Assembly: GCA_002887195.1 (NCBI GenBank)
Contig: PJAB01000802.1
Coordinates: 1-20,512 of the forward strand
Length of the DNA stretch: 20,512 nucleotides
Origin: Chrysochromulina parva
Lineage: Eukaryota; Haptophyta; Prymnesiales; Chrysochromulinaceae
Reading direction: 5' to 3'
Part shown: one piece after another, positions 8,701 to 15,986 of the stretch
Layout of the letters: every line of letters starts with the position of its first letter
Position numbering within the stretch: the first letter of the stretch is position 1
Notes under the pieces: generated by a model
What the model was told of the DNA's origin: nothing
The model's input: only the letters and a program-made list of their open reading frames with translations
Database searches by the model: none
Position numbers and translations under genes: made by a program

Positions 8701-9723
8701 GACGTCTGAGTGCTTCGCGACGAAGTACATGACGATGGTCGTGCCCATCAAGCACGCGACGATGTTGATCAGCGGGATCAAGAGGAAGCGCACGTTGCGC
8801 AGCACACAAGCGAGGATACCGAAGGCGAGCGGCGCGGTCATTGTGGAGACCCTCATCGTCTGGTCGACTCCATCGAGAGCTGCCGCGAAGACGTCGGGCA
8901 GAGAGACGATGGTGATCTCGAGCCTCGGGTCCACCGCGTTCATGTGAGTCGCGTATGCCTTCCACTCGTCGCTGAGCGACTGGATCGGCGTGCAGTGATC
9001 CTTCTTGCTGGTGACGCAGCCGTTCGTCACGTGCTCGTTGAGAATGCGCCCGTTGCGCTTGACGTTGCATGCGGTGATCGAGACGAGCATGAGCGTCTCT
9101 GACTTGCCGCGCGCGAAGAGCGAGGGGGCCAGCAGCCGGCGCAGCAGGTTGGTGGCGCTCGCGTTGATGCCGGGCCAGGGGACTTGGACGCTTGGGATGG
9201 CCCAGTACGACGTGAAGCTCGTGTTGCACGTGCCCGCTGTGCCGTTGGTCGCCTTGGTCGTGTACTCGGCCACGATCGCCTTGAACGCATCCGACACGTT
9301 CTGGATCGCGCCGTCGATGGGCGGCAAGGGCGGCAGCGATGGCGGTGGCGGCAGCCCCAGCTGCTGCGCCTCCTCCTGCTGCTGCTGCTGCGGGCATCCG
9401 AGCGCGAGCGGCCCGTCGCGCCGCGCCGCAAGCGCTGCGCACGCCGCGACGTCGTCGTTGGTGAGCGGCGAGCCGTCTCGCGTGCGCACGTGCGCGGTGA
9501 TCTGGATCGGGTCGGGGTCGAACCATTTCGCCATCTCATCGCGTGCTATGCCGGCTGGCGAGTCGGGCGGCGGTGCGACCCCGACGTCGAGCTCCTTCGA
9601 GAAGCTCGGGTACATGAGAAGGCCGCCAAAGCTAACGACAATGACGACAGTCGAGATGATCACGCGCACGATCGCCGACGAGAGGCAGTCGTACACCAGA
9701 CGGTCCGGCAGGGAACGCCCCAT
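5776..9723 (-). CDS. MMPL/RND-superfamily membrane transporter, six exons
   Basis: Exons are 9723-8605, 8532-7771, 7521-7108, 6953-6690, 6421-6307 and 6191-5776, giving about 1029 aa. Splicing rebuilds family motifs exactly: FPTQ+ILIVPD, GRAWIQ+AVRDAL, LLVYQ+DGNLEDL and VVGLGLDY+DIFLM. A first membrane helix (residues 20-38) is followed by a large loop with several Asn-X-Thr/Ser sites, a poly-Gln tract and Cys residues. A helix bundle about 298-430 contains AMSIDYSLFLLTRFRDEL, the MMPL signature. After a cytosolic linker the same layout repeats: helix, extracytosolic loop, helices and GLGLDYDIFLM. This internal duplication is typical of RND, MmpL and Patched-like proteins, which export lipids or hydrophobic molecules using ion gradients. 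The substrate is unknown. If the 72-nt intron at 8604-8533 is retained, the protein gains 24 residues in frame. Confidence 0.92.
6192..6306 (-). other. Intron of the transporter (115 nt)
   Basis: The donor is GATTACG/GTACGT and the acceptor is CGTCCCTCCTCAG/ACATC, phase 1. It splits the codon for the last Asp of GLGLDYD, and splicing restores GLGLDYDIFLM exactly. The interior is a degenerate short tandem repeat built on GAGGCCATYCA (about 6220-6290). Confidence 0.92.
6422..6689 (-). other. Intron of the transporter (268 nt) with duplicated donor
   Basis: The donor is GTGTACCAG/GTGATT and the acceptor is AATACACAG/GATGGG, both phase 0, giving LLVYQ-DGNLEDL. The donor block CACCTGGTACACG (plus strand 6687-6699) recurs at 6625-6637 inside the intron. 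A 30-bp segment is duplicated at 6493-6522 and 6561-6590 with a TCTCCCCTGA array between. An array of GTGCAATC-type units fills about 6638-6690. CACGTGTACCAG at 6486-6497 is an inverted copy of CTGGTACACGTG at 6628-6639. Confidence 0.88.
6953..7129. repeat. Tandem repeat of 76/78 bp spanning an intron and both exon edges
   Basis: On the plus strand, copies start at the shared CCTGGATCC motif at 6953, 7031 and 7107. The third is partial and continues into exon sequence. The first two full units differ mainly by a 2-nt indel next to the motif (CAAGCACGCG versus CAGGCGCG). The motif carries the splice sites. Confidence 0.93.
6954..7107 (-). other. GC-AG intron made of exactly two tandem repeats (154 nt)
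   Basis: The donor is GGATCCAG/GCGAGTG, a GC donor otherwise matching consensus. The acceptor is CTTGGATCCAG/GCGGTA. Both are phase 0 and join GRAWIQ to AVRDALVANEYVDG. The intron length equals one 76-bp plus one 78-bp copy of the same repeat. Each copy contains an in-frame stop (CCTTGA), so it cannot be read through. No GT donor nearby gives a compatible phase. Confidence 0.87.
7522..7770 (-). other. Intron of the transporter (249 nt), repeat-filled
   Basis: The donor is CCCACTCAG/GTAGTC and the acceptor is AAACCAACAG/ATCCTG, both phase 0. The frame hits a stop shortly after the donor, so splicing is needed. Inside are several GGGGAGATCAGGGGAGATC elements (about 7530, 7632 and 7741 on the plus strand) and a 64-bp-period duplication (7587-7627 and 7651-7691). 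A copy of exon sequence CCCCAAACGAGTC lies at 7726-7738; the exon original is at 7794-7806. Confidence 0.88.
8533..8604 (-). other. Candidate 72-nt in-frame intron of the transporter
   Basis: The donor GAGCTCGTG/GTGCGC and acceptor CTTCCCCACAG/GTGCGC bracket a C/T-rich segment with no stop. Removal joins FRDELV to VRKRPYRAAI, matching family spacing. Retention would add 24 residues, mostly His/Ala/Ser/Pro. The 15-mer GTGCGCAAACGGCCG begins the intron (8604-8590) and also begins the next exon (8532-8518). Confidence 0.75.
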
Positions 9724-9930
9724 AGGTAGAGCAGAGCAGCGGAGTGGCCGTGTCTATCGACACAGATTCTCTGAAACTCTTGACGAAGCCGGAACTTCGC
9801 GCCGGAGCTGCCGGGACACACGGCACACGGGACACACAAAGCCCGGGGTGGGGCGAAACGTTTTCGCGTTGTTGCGGTGTACATCGCTTGAAGACCTCAG
9901 TCAAACAGCTCGAGGCTGCTCGTCTACGAA
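9724..9930. promoter_or_regulatory. Compact divergent promoter of the transporter and UBE2S genes
   Basis: Only 207 bp separate the two start codons of oppositely oriented genes, so the promoters and 5' UTRs must share this interval. No canonical core element is evident. Confidence 0.55.
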
Positions 9931-11254
9931 ATGAGCGCCCAACAAGCCGGCTCGGTGCGCGCCTCCCCTCTCACGCCGCAGCGCCTGAGCCCGAGCGCTC
10001 TGCTGAGCTCACGCCGCCGCCTTCATCCGTCCGCCTCCCGCGCGCAGTCCTCGAGCTCCAACGAGAACATCTCGCCGGCGGTCGTGTTGAGTGTCGCCAA
10101 GGAAATCCGCAAGTTGTGCACAGAGCCGCTGGACGGCATCAAGGTGCAGCTCAACGAGGAGGATGTCACCGACATCATCGCAGAGATCCACGGGCCAGGT
10201 GCGCCCGCCGGGCGCATCGCACAGCGTTGCGCCTCCGCGCCTGCCGCGCCTGCCGCGCCTGCTGCGCCTGCCGCGCCAGCCAACCTCGCCTCTGCTCATC
10301 TGTTGCTCGCGTGGCTGCCCGCATCGCAGACTCGACGCCGTTTGAGGGTGGCGTGTACAAGGTCAAGCTGACGCTGCCGACCGACTACCCGCACGCGCCG
10401 CCCAAGGGTGCGCGCGCGCGCGCTCTGTTGCTGCGGTGCTGCCGCTGCTGCCGCTGCTGTGCTCCTGCCGCTGCTGCGCCGTCTATGCATTAGCGCGAGC
10501 TCCGTCACTCCTCCCATGGGTGACGTCAAGAGCTTCTCGCCCGGGCAAGTTGCGAAACGAATGCGTTAGGGCGCGAGTGTCCCTTGGCCCACGCCCGCTC
10601 CTGTGCGGGGCGGTGGACGCCCAGAAAAGCCTGCTCGCACATACCCATGCCGCCTTGTGGCTGCTGCTTGTGGCTGCTGCTGCTGCTGCTGCTGCTGCCA
10701 CTACCGCTGCTACCACTACCGCTGCTGCTACCACTACCGCTGCTGCTGCCGCTACCACGGCTGCCGCTACCACGGCTGCGGCTGCGGCTGCGGCCGCTGG
10801 TCTGCCTCGTGTGCGCGCGCGCTCAGGCAGCTCGCCTCACCTCTGCACGCGCCCTCTCGCCGCCGCAGGCTTCTTCCTGACGCGCATCTTCCACCCGAAC
10901 ATATCGAAGACGGGGGAGATTTGCGTCAACACCCTCAAAAAGGACTGGAAGAACGACCTTGGCATCGGGCACGTGCTGCAGGTCGTGCGCTGCCTGCTGA
11001 TCAACCCGTTCCCCGAGAGCGCCCTCAACGAGGAGGCGGGCAAGCTCTTCATGGAGGACTATGACACGTACTTCAAAAAGGCGCGCATGTTCACCGAGGT
11101 GCATGCACGTGCCAAGGTGTCGTCGACGAACAGCGCCGAGGCTGGCGAGGACTGCGCGGACGGAGAGCAACTCGAGAAGCGTCAGAAGGCGGTCGACTCG
11201 AAGGCGGCCGAGAAGCAGCGGCTCGCGAAAAAGAAGTCGCTCAAGCGGCTGTAG
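9931..11254 (+). CDS. UBE2S: Ubiquitin-conjugating enzyme E2 S-type (APC/C chain elongator-like)
   Basis: Preferred exons are 9931-9954, 10048-10198, 10330-10407 and 10869-11254, giving 212 aa; keeping the first candidate intron gives 243 aa. Splicing produces an uninterrupted UBC fold. It includes LDGIKVQLNEEDVTDI, IHGPDSTPFEGGVYKVKL, DYPHAPPKGFFLTRIFHPN and GEICVNTLKKDW with the active-site Cys (C103 in the short form), then HVLQVVRCLLINPFPESALNEEAGKL. This order and the loop sequences fit UBE2S better than other E2s. The Lys/Ala-rich tail ends KKKSLKRL, like the LRRL end by which animal UBE2S docks on APC/C. Inferred role: extension of Lys11-type ubiquitin chains on cell-cycle substrates in the nucleus and cytoplasm. 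Both the phases and the total length are consistent with the proposed splicing. Confidence 0.93.
9955..10047 (+). other. Candidate 93-nt in-frame intron near the UBE2S start
   Basis: The donor is GGCTCG/GTGCGC and the acceptor is CCTCCCGCGCGCAG/TCC, around a C/T-rich interior. Removal joins MSAQQAGS to SSSSNENISPAVVL, close to the usual E2S N-terminal length. Retention adds 31 Ser/Arg/Pro-rich residues in frame. Sequence alone cannot decide. Confidence 0.6.
10199..10329 (+). other. Intron of UBE2S (131 nt)
   Basis: The donor is GGGCCAG/GTGCGC and the acceptor is CCCGCATCGCAG/AC, phase 1, creating the Asp of GPDSTPFEGG. The interior holds a CTGCCGCGC-type short repeat (about 10237-10280). Confidence 0.93.
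10408..10868 (+). other. Intron of UBE2S (461 nt) with triplet repeats
   Basis: The donor is CCCAAGG/GTGCGC and the acceptor is CTCGCCGCCGCAG/GC, phase 1, creating the Gly of PPKGFFLTR. About 10664-10800 is a compound repeat of TGC, CTACCGCTGC and TACCACTACC units. Short open frames inside it are low-complexity artefacts. Confidence 0.93.
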
Positions 11255-11984
11255 GCAGCGCGCCGATGGCCTTAGGACGACCTGCTCGCTCCTTATTAGG
11301 ACGACCTGCTCGCTGTAATGCCTCCGTGGAGGAGCATCGCGAGGTTTAGATGAGGGGTGGGGCTCTCGGCTCTCGGCCGTGCTCGACGATTCGAAGATGA
11401 GATAGCTACGTGAGGATGAGATGATGCTTTGTGCCGATGATTTGTGCCCCGTGGAGATGCTTGCTTGTGCCGTGGAGATCTTGCTTGATGGTTGCTGTGA
11501 TTTGTGAGTGTTTTGTCTTGTGTCGGCGGTCGTCGCAGTCCCCGCTGGTCGGTCGCCGAGCACCGGAGTGAGTGATGCGGGCCGCGCGGTGACACGGGGG
11601 GTGCCGTAGACTGCGCTGTGTAGTACTCCGCGACGGACTTCCGGGTGCTCGGCGTCTGCTCGAGGACGCGATACCCGGCACGTGGTGTGCCCCGCGGTCG
11701 GGTCGTCGGTCGGCCCGTGTACGGTAACCGTTCGAACGGTACCCGCCGCGCGGGGCCCTACCCGGTACTGCGCCGATTTCGCGACAGCTCGAATCGGTGC
11801 ACTTTCCTTCTACCGCAATAAGTGTTGAGAAGTCGGCGACGTACGGAAACGTATAACGTATGTCCGTATCGACGTGCGGCGACCGGCTTACGACCGGCGT
11901 TCGAACCGTTGTACGTTCTACTCGTGGATGCTGGATCATCTCTCTAGGTCTCTACACTCTAGCCTATACTTAGGACACCGCTCT
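11255..11984. other. Convergent 3' spacer with duplication and palindrome
   Basis: This 730-bp interval lies between the UBE2S and tandem-PDZ genes and carries no recognisable gene. TTAGGACGACCTGCTCGCT is duplicated at 11272-11290 and 11296-11314, just after the UBE2S stop. CCGTTCGAACGG (11728-11739) is a perfect palindrome; with flanking GGTA and TACC it extends over 11723-11743. Around 11820-11910 there are further CG-rich partial palindromes (ACGTACGG, ACGTATAACGTAT). A 12-bp palindrome CTCTCTAGAGAG covers the tandem-PDZ stop codon at 11981-11992. Confidence 0.6.
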
Positions 11985-12716
11985 CTAGAGAGATATTTTG
12001 ACTAGTTTTCGACCTGTCGCGAGCCCACCTTCTTCGGAACGCAAGACCTTGATGCGGATGACGCCCATCAACTGCTTGAGCCTCTCGGCGGTGTCGTGGT
12101 GGTGGCGGGCCTTCCAGTCGTTGATCGAAAGAACCTGGTCCCCTGCGCGCAGCTTACCGTGCGCGAGCCCGTCGCTCGCCACCTTCTCAATGTACGGGTG
12201 TTCATAGTCTCGAAGCGTGACACCGAAGCGCGTGTCCTTATCGGGCTTCTCGAGCAGCACCTCCTCCTCGCGCAGGTTGCGCAGAACATTCACGCGGATG
12301 ATGCCCGTCAACTGCTTGAGCCGCTCAGCAGTCTCGTGGTGGCCGACGGCCTTCCAGTCGTTGATCGAGAGCACCTGGTCACCTGCCTGCAGCTTGCCGG
12401 CAGCGAGCCCAGTGCTCACCACCTTGTCTACGTATGGGTGCTCATAGTCTTTGAGAACCACGCCAAAGATCGTGTCCTTGCTGAGTTTCTCGAGCACCAC
12501 CTCCGTCACACCGGCCTCGTCCGCCGGCGCCGCTGCACCAACTGTCACCACAGAAAGCGGCGTCACCACGTACTTTACTGCCTCGCGGGGAGCCGTGAAG
12601 TACGCCGTTATCTCTTGCAGAAGAACGCCTTTGGCGGGGGGCACTTTCCCCATGGGGGACCTAGAACTACTGCTCCCAGAACTGCTGCTTCCATGGAAGG
12701 TGCACCTGGGTGGCAT
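11985..12716 (-). CDS. Tandem PDZ-domain protein
   Basis: A single-exon frame of 243 aa. After a Ser-rich and basic N-terminus (1-70) come two near-copies of one PDZ-like domain with an exact 80-residue period. Domain 1 is about 72-147 (FGVVLKDYEHPYVDKVV, then GLAAGKLQAGDQVLSIND). Domain 2 is about 152-227 (FGVTLRDYEHPYIEKVA, then GLAHGKLRAGDQVLSIND). FGVVL/FGVTL sits where PDZ domains have the carboxylate-binding GLGF loop. AGDQVLSINDWKA...TAERLKQL is the classical PDZ core. PDZ domains usually bind protein C-termini, so an adaptor role is inferred; partners are unknown. No signal peptide or membrane segment is seen. The ATG at 12716 is the first in frame; MGKVPP at residue 22 is a possible alternative. 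Confidence 0.85.
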   Translation of the reverse strand: MPPRCTFHGSSSSGSSSSRSPMGKVPPAKGVLLQEITAYFTAPREAVKYVVTPLSVVTVGAAAPADEAGVTEVVLEKLSKDTIFGVVLKDYEHPYVDKVVSTGLAAGKLQAGDQVLSINDWKAVGHHETAERLKQLTGIIRVNVLRNLREEEVLLEKPDKDTRFGVTLRDYEHPYIEKVASDGLAHGKLRAGDQVLSINDWKARHHHDTAERLKQLMGVIRIKVLRSEEGGLATGRKLVKISL

Positions 12717-12949
12717 CTTGCCTGGAAGCGCGCGCCGCCGCCCGCCCGCCCGCCCGCCCGCGTCGCGACGAGACCATCGAGTGAGGTGGATGGATTCCGC
12801 AAACCGACCACTACAAAAAAAGTTTTTCGCTCGAAGTGATAAAAGGCCTTGCCAGTTCAGTTCAGTTCAGTTTCGTCGCGGTCCCCCCACGCTCACTCCA
12901 CCACCGTCAGCGAGCCTGAGCTCGCTACAGCGCACTCGTCCTGAGCTCG
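12717..12949. promoter_or_regulatory. Spacer upstream of the tandem-PDZ gene, with pentamer repeat
   Basis: It holds the 3' end of the oxidoreductase gene and the promoter of the PDZ gene. A CCCG array (about 12739-12762), a short A run (12814-12821) and four CAGTT units at 12853-12873 are visible. The pentamer array lies about 140 bp upstream of the PDZ ATG. Confidence 0.5.
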
Positions 12950-12961
12950 CTACAGCGCACT
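12915..12961. repeat. 26-bp tandem duplication covering a stop codon
   Basis: CCTGAGCTCGCTACAGCGCA occurs twice with a period of about 25-26 bp (starting 12915 and 12940). The right-hand copy includes the TAG stop and last codons (S-A-L) of the minus-strand oxidoreductase. The left copy is a spare in its 3' UTR. Confidence 0.85.
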
Positions 12962-14248
12962 TCTCGTGGTAACGTCGAAGGCCTCGGTGATCTCCAGCTG
13001 GGCGCCGGTGGCCTGGTCGAGGCGCTCAACCATCTGGCTGCCGAATGCAACGGCCGGCGTCGTGACACCGGCGTCGCCTTCGCCGGCCGCCGACTTTTCG
13101 AGCAGCAGGCGGCCAGCCTCCACCAGGAACTTTGCGGTGGCGAGGTAGCTCACATCCTCATGAAAGGTGTACTTGGCATGCAGAGTCGTCTCCTTCTGAC
13201 TGACTTTATCCTTCATCACAGCGCGAGAGTGCAGCACCAGCCAGCCCGAGTCCATGAACTCGCGTGTGGGGCCCTCGCCGGGCGCGGGCATGAAGCGCAG
13301 GAACAGCGAGGGCGCCAGGATCGCCGCGGCCGTTGTGGTCGCCTGCCACTTGTCCCGTATCCACTGCAGCAAGCTTGGGTCACGAAGCATGCAATCACCG
13401 TAGGCAAAGGCGCTATTGTAGCCCAAGAGCGCATTCGATCGGCGGATGCAGTTGACCATCACGGGCGCCATGATCCACGGCCCCCCATGCCGATTAAACT
13501 CGCGAAAGTACTCCTCTTTCTTAGGGGAGGAGTTGATGACGCTAAACATCGACTTGGTGCCATCGGCCGCCCTGACGAGTGGATCAAAGTCCGTCGTTCC
13601 AGACCGCTTGCCCCGACGCTTGTTGAGCTGGTAGATGGCCGTCGTGAGCGTGCCGCCCGACATACCGGTACCGGGCTTGTAGTCGCAGTACGTCGACGCG
13701 CTGATGAGCTCGGCGCCCTTGGTTTGCGCATATCTGTTCAGCTCGAAGACACTCAGATCCCACGGGATACAGTCGTTGCCACAGTGGATGACGATGGCTG
13801 CGCCTGATTTGCGCGCGGTCTCGTCGTGAAGATCGACCATCAGCCGGAAAAAATCGCTCTCGCCGGTGATGTCCGCATAGTGCACGCCCTCCTCAGCGCA
13901 TAGCTTCACCAACGTCTGGCCATACTTTTCAAATGGGCCGGCCGTGGTGATGCAGACTTTCGCCTTCTTCACGATGCATCGCAGCGCCTCCTCCTCCGCG
14001 GGGCTGCTGCACACGAGATCTGCGAGCTCGATCTTTGCGGGCGCGAGCGCCTTGACCGCCTCGACAGGCTTGCCCGTGCGACCAGCGAGCTGCTGGCAGA
14101 CGGCGTCGACTACCTGCTGCGCCTTGGCCGCATTGCGCGCACAGCAGCCAAAGCGGAGCCCGGGATAATTCTTTTCGAGAAGATACTCAAGCGCCAACTT
14201 GCCGGTGAAGCCGGTGACGCCGAAGAGGATGATGTCGTACTCAAGCAT
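12950..14248 (-). CDS. Saccharopine-dehydrogenase-like oxidoreductase (SCCPDH / trans-acting enoyl reductase family)
   Basis: A single-exon frame of 432 aa from MLEYDIILFGVTGFTG. GVTGFTG (residues 10-16) is the Rossmann dinucleotide-binding loop. It is followed by LRFGCCARNAAKAQQVV, LVCSSPAEEEALRCIVKKAKVCITTAGPFEKYG and EGVHYADITGESDFFR, a run typical of SCCPDH-like proteins and mycobacterial trans-acting enoyl reductases. Further on, AIVIHCGNDCIPWDLSVF and GMSGGTLTTA are also conserved in that group. True lysine-pathway saccharopine dehydrogenase is more distant, so a lipid-related or uncharacterised NAD(P)-dependent role is more likely. The frame opens 20 codons earlier at 14308, but that extension looks like 5' UTR, so 14248 is chosen. 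The gene is divergent from the glycosyltransferase-like gene. Confidence 0.9.
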   Translation of the reverse strand: MLEYDIILFGVTGFTGKLALEYLLEKNYPGLRFGCCARNAAKAQQVVDAVCQQLAGRTGKPVEAVKALAPAKIELADLVCSSPAEEEALRCIVKKAKVCITTAGPFEKYGQTLVKLCAEEGVHYADITGESDFFRLMVDLHDETARKSGAAIVIHCGNDCIPWDLSVFELNRYAQTKGAELISASTYCDYKPGTGMSGGTLTTAIYQLNKRRGKRSGTTDFDPLVRAADGTKSMFSVINSSPKKEEYFREFNRHGGPWIMAPVMVNCIRRSNALLGYNSAFAYGDCMLRDPSLLQWIRDKWQATTTAAAILAPSLFLRFMPAPGEGPTREFMDSGWLVLHSRAVMKDKVSQKETTLHAKYTFHEDVSYLATAKFLVEAGRLLLEKSAAGEGDAGVTTPAVAFGSQMVERLDQATGAQLEITEAFDVTTRSAL

Positions 14249-14443
14249 CGGCCGTGCGCCGAGAAGGCAGAGGGCGTGAACTGCAGCGTGTTGCAGGACA
14301 TGTTGCACACGTGCCTTTCTTTCCGAGACTAACTTGCAGACCGAACCGAAAGTGCCCGGCTCGGTGTTTTAGAAACCGGGAGTGACAGTCGTCATGGGTT
14401 TCGAGATAACCATCGGGTGTGAATTTGTTTTTTTTAGCACGGC
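14249..14443. promoter_or_regulatory. Divergent promoter between oxidoreductase and glycosyltransferase-like genes
   Basis: It is 195 bp between two outward start codons. It is more AT-rich near 14380-14440, with a T run at 14428-14435 just before the plus-strand ATG. No named element is recognisable. Confidence 0.5.
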
Positions 14444-15744
14444 ATGAATCCACTCACCCTTTTCCTGTTGGCGGTGGTTGCGTCGTGCAGTCCCATGGTT
14501 GAGGATGCCGTCAACACCAAGAAGGTGCCCCACCGTGCCCAACTCAATGAGGCCATCCCGCGACAAACAACGAAGCAACTCCCTGCGTCTGCCATTCCCA
14601 CGCTTGCAAACCCGAATATTGCCGTCTACTGGCACATATTCGCCCGTCAGGGCCAACTCCAGGAGGCGCGGCTCGACGCGGTGCTCACGCGCCAGTTCGC
14701 AGCGCTCGATAAGTCAGGCCTCCTGGCGAAAGCTTCGGGAATTTACCTGGGTTTAGTCGGTGAGGCCCGTCCGCCCGCATTGGGACGTGTGCTTCGCCAC
14801 CCTCTCGTGCGCGTGGCAGCCAAGAGCGCCAATGGCTTCGAGTGCGTGACGACGGACGTGCTGCACGCGCAAAGGAAAAATCACGACATGGTGCTGTACA
14901 TGCACTCTCGGGGCGCCACGCACGTCGATAATACGACCGCGGACCAGGCAGCCGATGATTGGACCGTTTTGATGGAGTACATGCTGATCACCCATTGGCG
15001 CTACGCGACGTGGCGGATCGCGGAGGGGGCGAGCACCGTGGGCGCGGAGCTCTGGTGCCATGAGCGCCGAGTCCCGGACCAGATCACCACGGGATTGGGC
15101 GGTGACGTGTGCCACTACTCGGGCAATTTCTGGTGAGCCTCCCTTGGTTGGATGCCGATTGCCTCCCTCATCAGCACTACTCGGGCAATTTCTGGTGAGC
15201 CTCCCTTGATTGGATGCTGATTGCCTCCCTCATCAGGTGGGCCTCCCGGACGTATTTGGAGACTCTCGAATCGCCCGAGACGCTGATCAAGCGCCTGCCT
15301 GCGACCGACCACACGTCAGCCCGCTTCCTTTGTGGCGAGGATTGGCTCCTCCACGGCGTCGCCCCTTCGAGCTTGGACTTCGACAAGTATGCTGTCGTGC
15401 ACTACACGGGAGTGCGGAAGGGCGCGCGGGGCCGCATGAACACGTACCACGACCGCTACCTGCCTGAGTATTACCGCTGCCCCCCTAGCCCGGGAAGCCG
15501 CCGCCCCGAGGCGCCCGGTAAGCCGTGGTGGATGCCGGCCACCTACCGGCAACCAGATGGGTTCTCGGCGGCCGCGGCGGCCATGGATCCGCCCGCGCTC
15601 ACGCCCTGTGTCGACATTACATACATTTGCCATGGCGACGGTTGTGCGCCGCTTGCACGCTACTACCCGCTGTTTCTCGCCCTCGCGACGGCTCTAGCTT
15701 TGTCTGTACATCGATTGTGGCGCAGGATCACGGCGGCCGGATAG
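14444..15744 (+). CDS. Secreted/anchored glycosyltransferase-like protein
   Basis: Exons 14444-15132 and 15237-15744 give 398 aa. The protein begins with a signal peptide (MNPLTLFLLAVVASCS) and ends with a hydrophobic helix (YPLFLALATALALSV) and a basic tail, suggesting a membrane-anchored product in the secretory pathway. Between them is the layout of a poorly named nucleotide-diphospho-sugar-transferase-like family. It has IAVYWHIF near residue 60, IYLGLVGEA near 100, NHDMVLYMHSRGATH at 146-160, a helical Trp-rich segment at 171-191, and CHYSGNFW+WASRTYLETL across the splice (223-240), then FLCGEDWLLHG at 260-270. Splicing within the Trp codon rebuilds SGNFWWA, which is the strongest support for the intron. 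The donor, acceptor and linkage are unknown. Family assignment is from memory of motifs, so moderate. Confidence 0.78.
15113..15236 (+). repeat. Perfectly adjacent 62-bp tandem duplication of exon end plus intron
   Basis: Copies are 15113-15174 and 15175-15236, differing at about two positions (TTGG versus TTGA, GCCG versus GCTG). Each copy is 20 nt of exon followed by a 42-nt GT...AG segment. Confidence 0.95.
15133..15236 (+). other. Intron of the glycosyltransferase-like gene (104 nt) containing a phantom exon
   Basis: The outer donor TTTCTG/GTGAGC (15133) and outer acceptor CTCATCAG/GTGGGC (15236) give the in-frame SGNFWWA junction. Within lie a second identical acceptor (after 15174) and a second identical donor (15195), bounding a 20-nt copy of the exon end. 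Confidence 0.88.
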
Positions 15745-15986
15745 CTCGAAAAGCGACGTGTTGGTTTGAGAATGCATGTGAACCACTTTCAAACATCGGG
15801 GCCACGGCACAACGCGCGGTTTTAGCGCTCGCTTCGTGCACGCTCGCTTTCGCACGCAGCTCATACAGACAACCAGAGTGCGCGCTCACGGCCTCGTTTG
15901 CTCCCAGCTCGCCGCCACACGAAACACTCATCTCTCCGGTCGCGCTCTACTCTCTCTCTCTCTCTCAGCTTTCGCTCGGAGAAGAT
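15745..15986 (+). promoter_or_regulatory. Spacer / 5' leader of the ADP-ribosyltransferase-like gene
   Basis: It is 242 bp between same-strand genes. A CT dinucleotide run (about 15950-15967) ending TCTCAG lies 20 nt before the ATG. It could be a pyrimidine-rich initiator or the 3' end of a leader intron. Confidence 0.5.

Noticed and set aside
9005..9934. A 309-residue plus-strand frame
   Set aside because: It is antisense to the first transporter exon and low-complexity, and runs through the divergent promoter.
11880..11925. A tRNA-like T-arm around GGCGTTCGAACCG
   Set aside because: Only a weak stem with wobble pairs around TTCGAAC. No matching D-arm, anticodon arm or acceptor stem was found.
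15175..15194. A real 20-nt microexon in the glycosyltransferase-like gene
   Set aside because: Its inclusion shifts the frame and gives an early stop, and it is an exact copy of the preceding exon end. It is treated as a duplication product.
15525..15986. A longer N-terminus for the ADP-ribosyltransferase-like protein
   Set aside because: The extension overlaps the previous gene in another frame and passes through a CT microsatellite. The ATG at 15987 begins the first plausible protein sequence.
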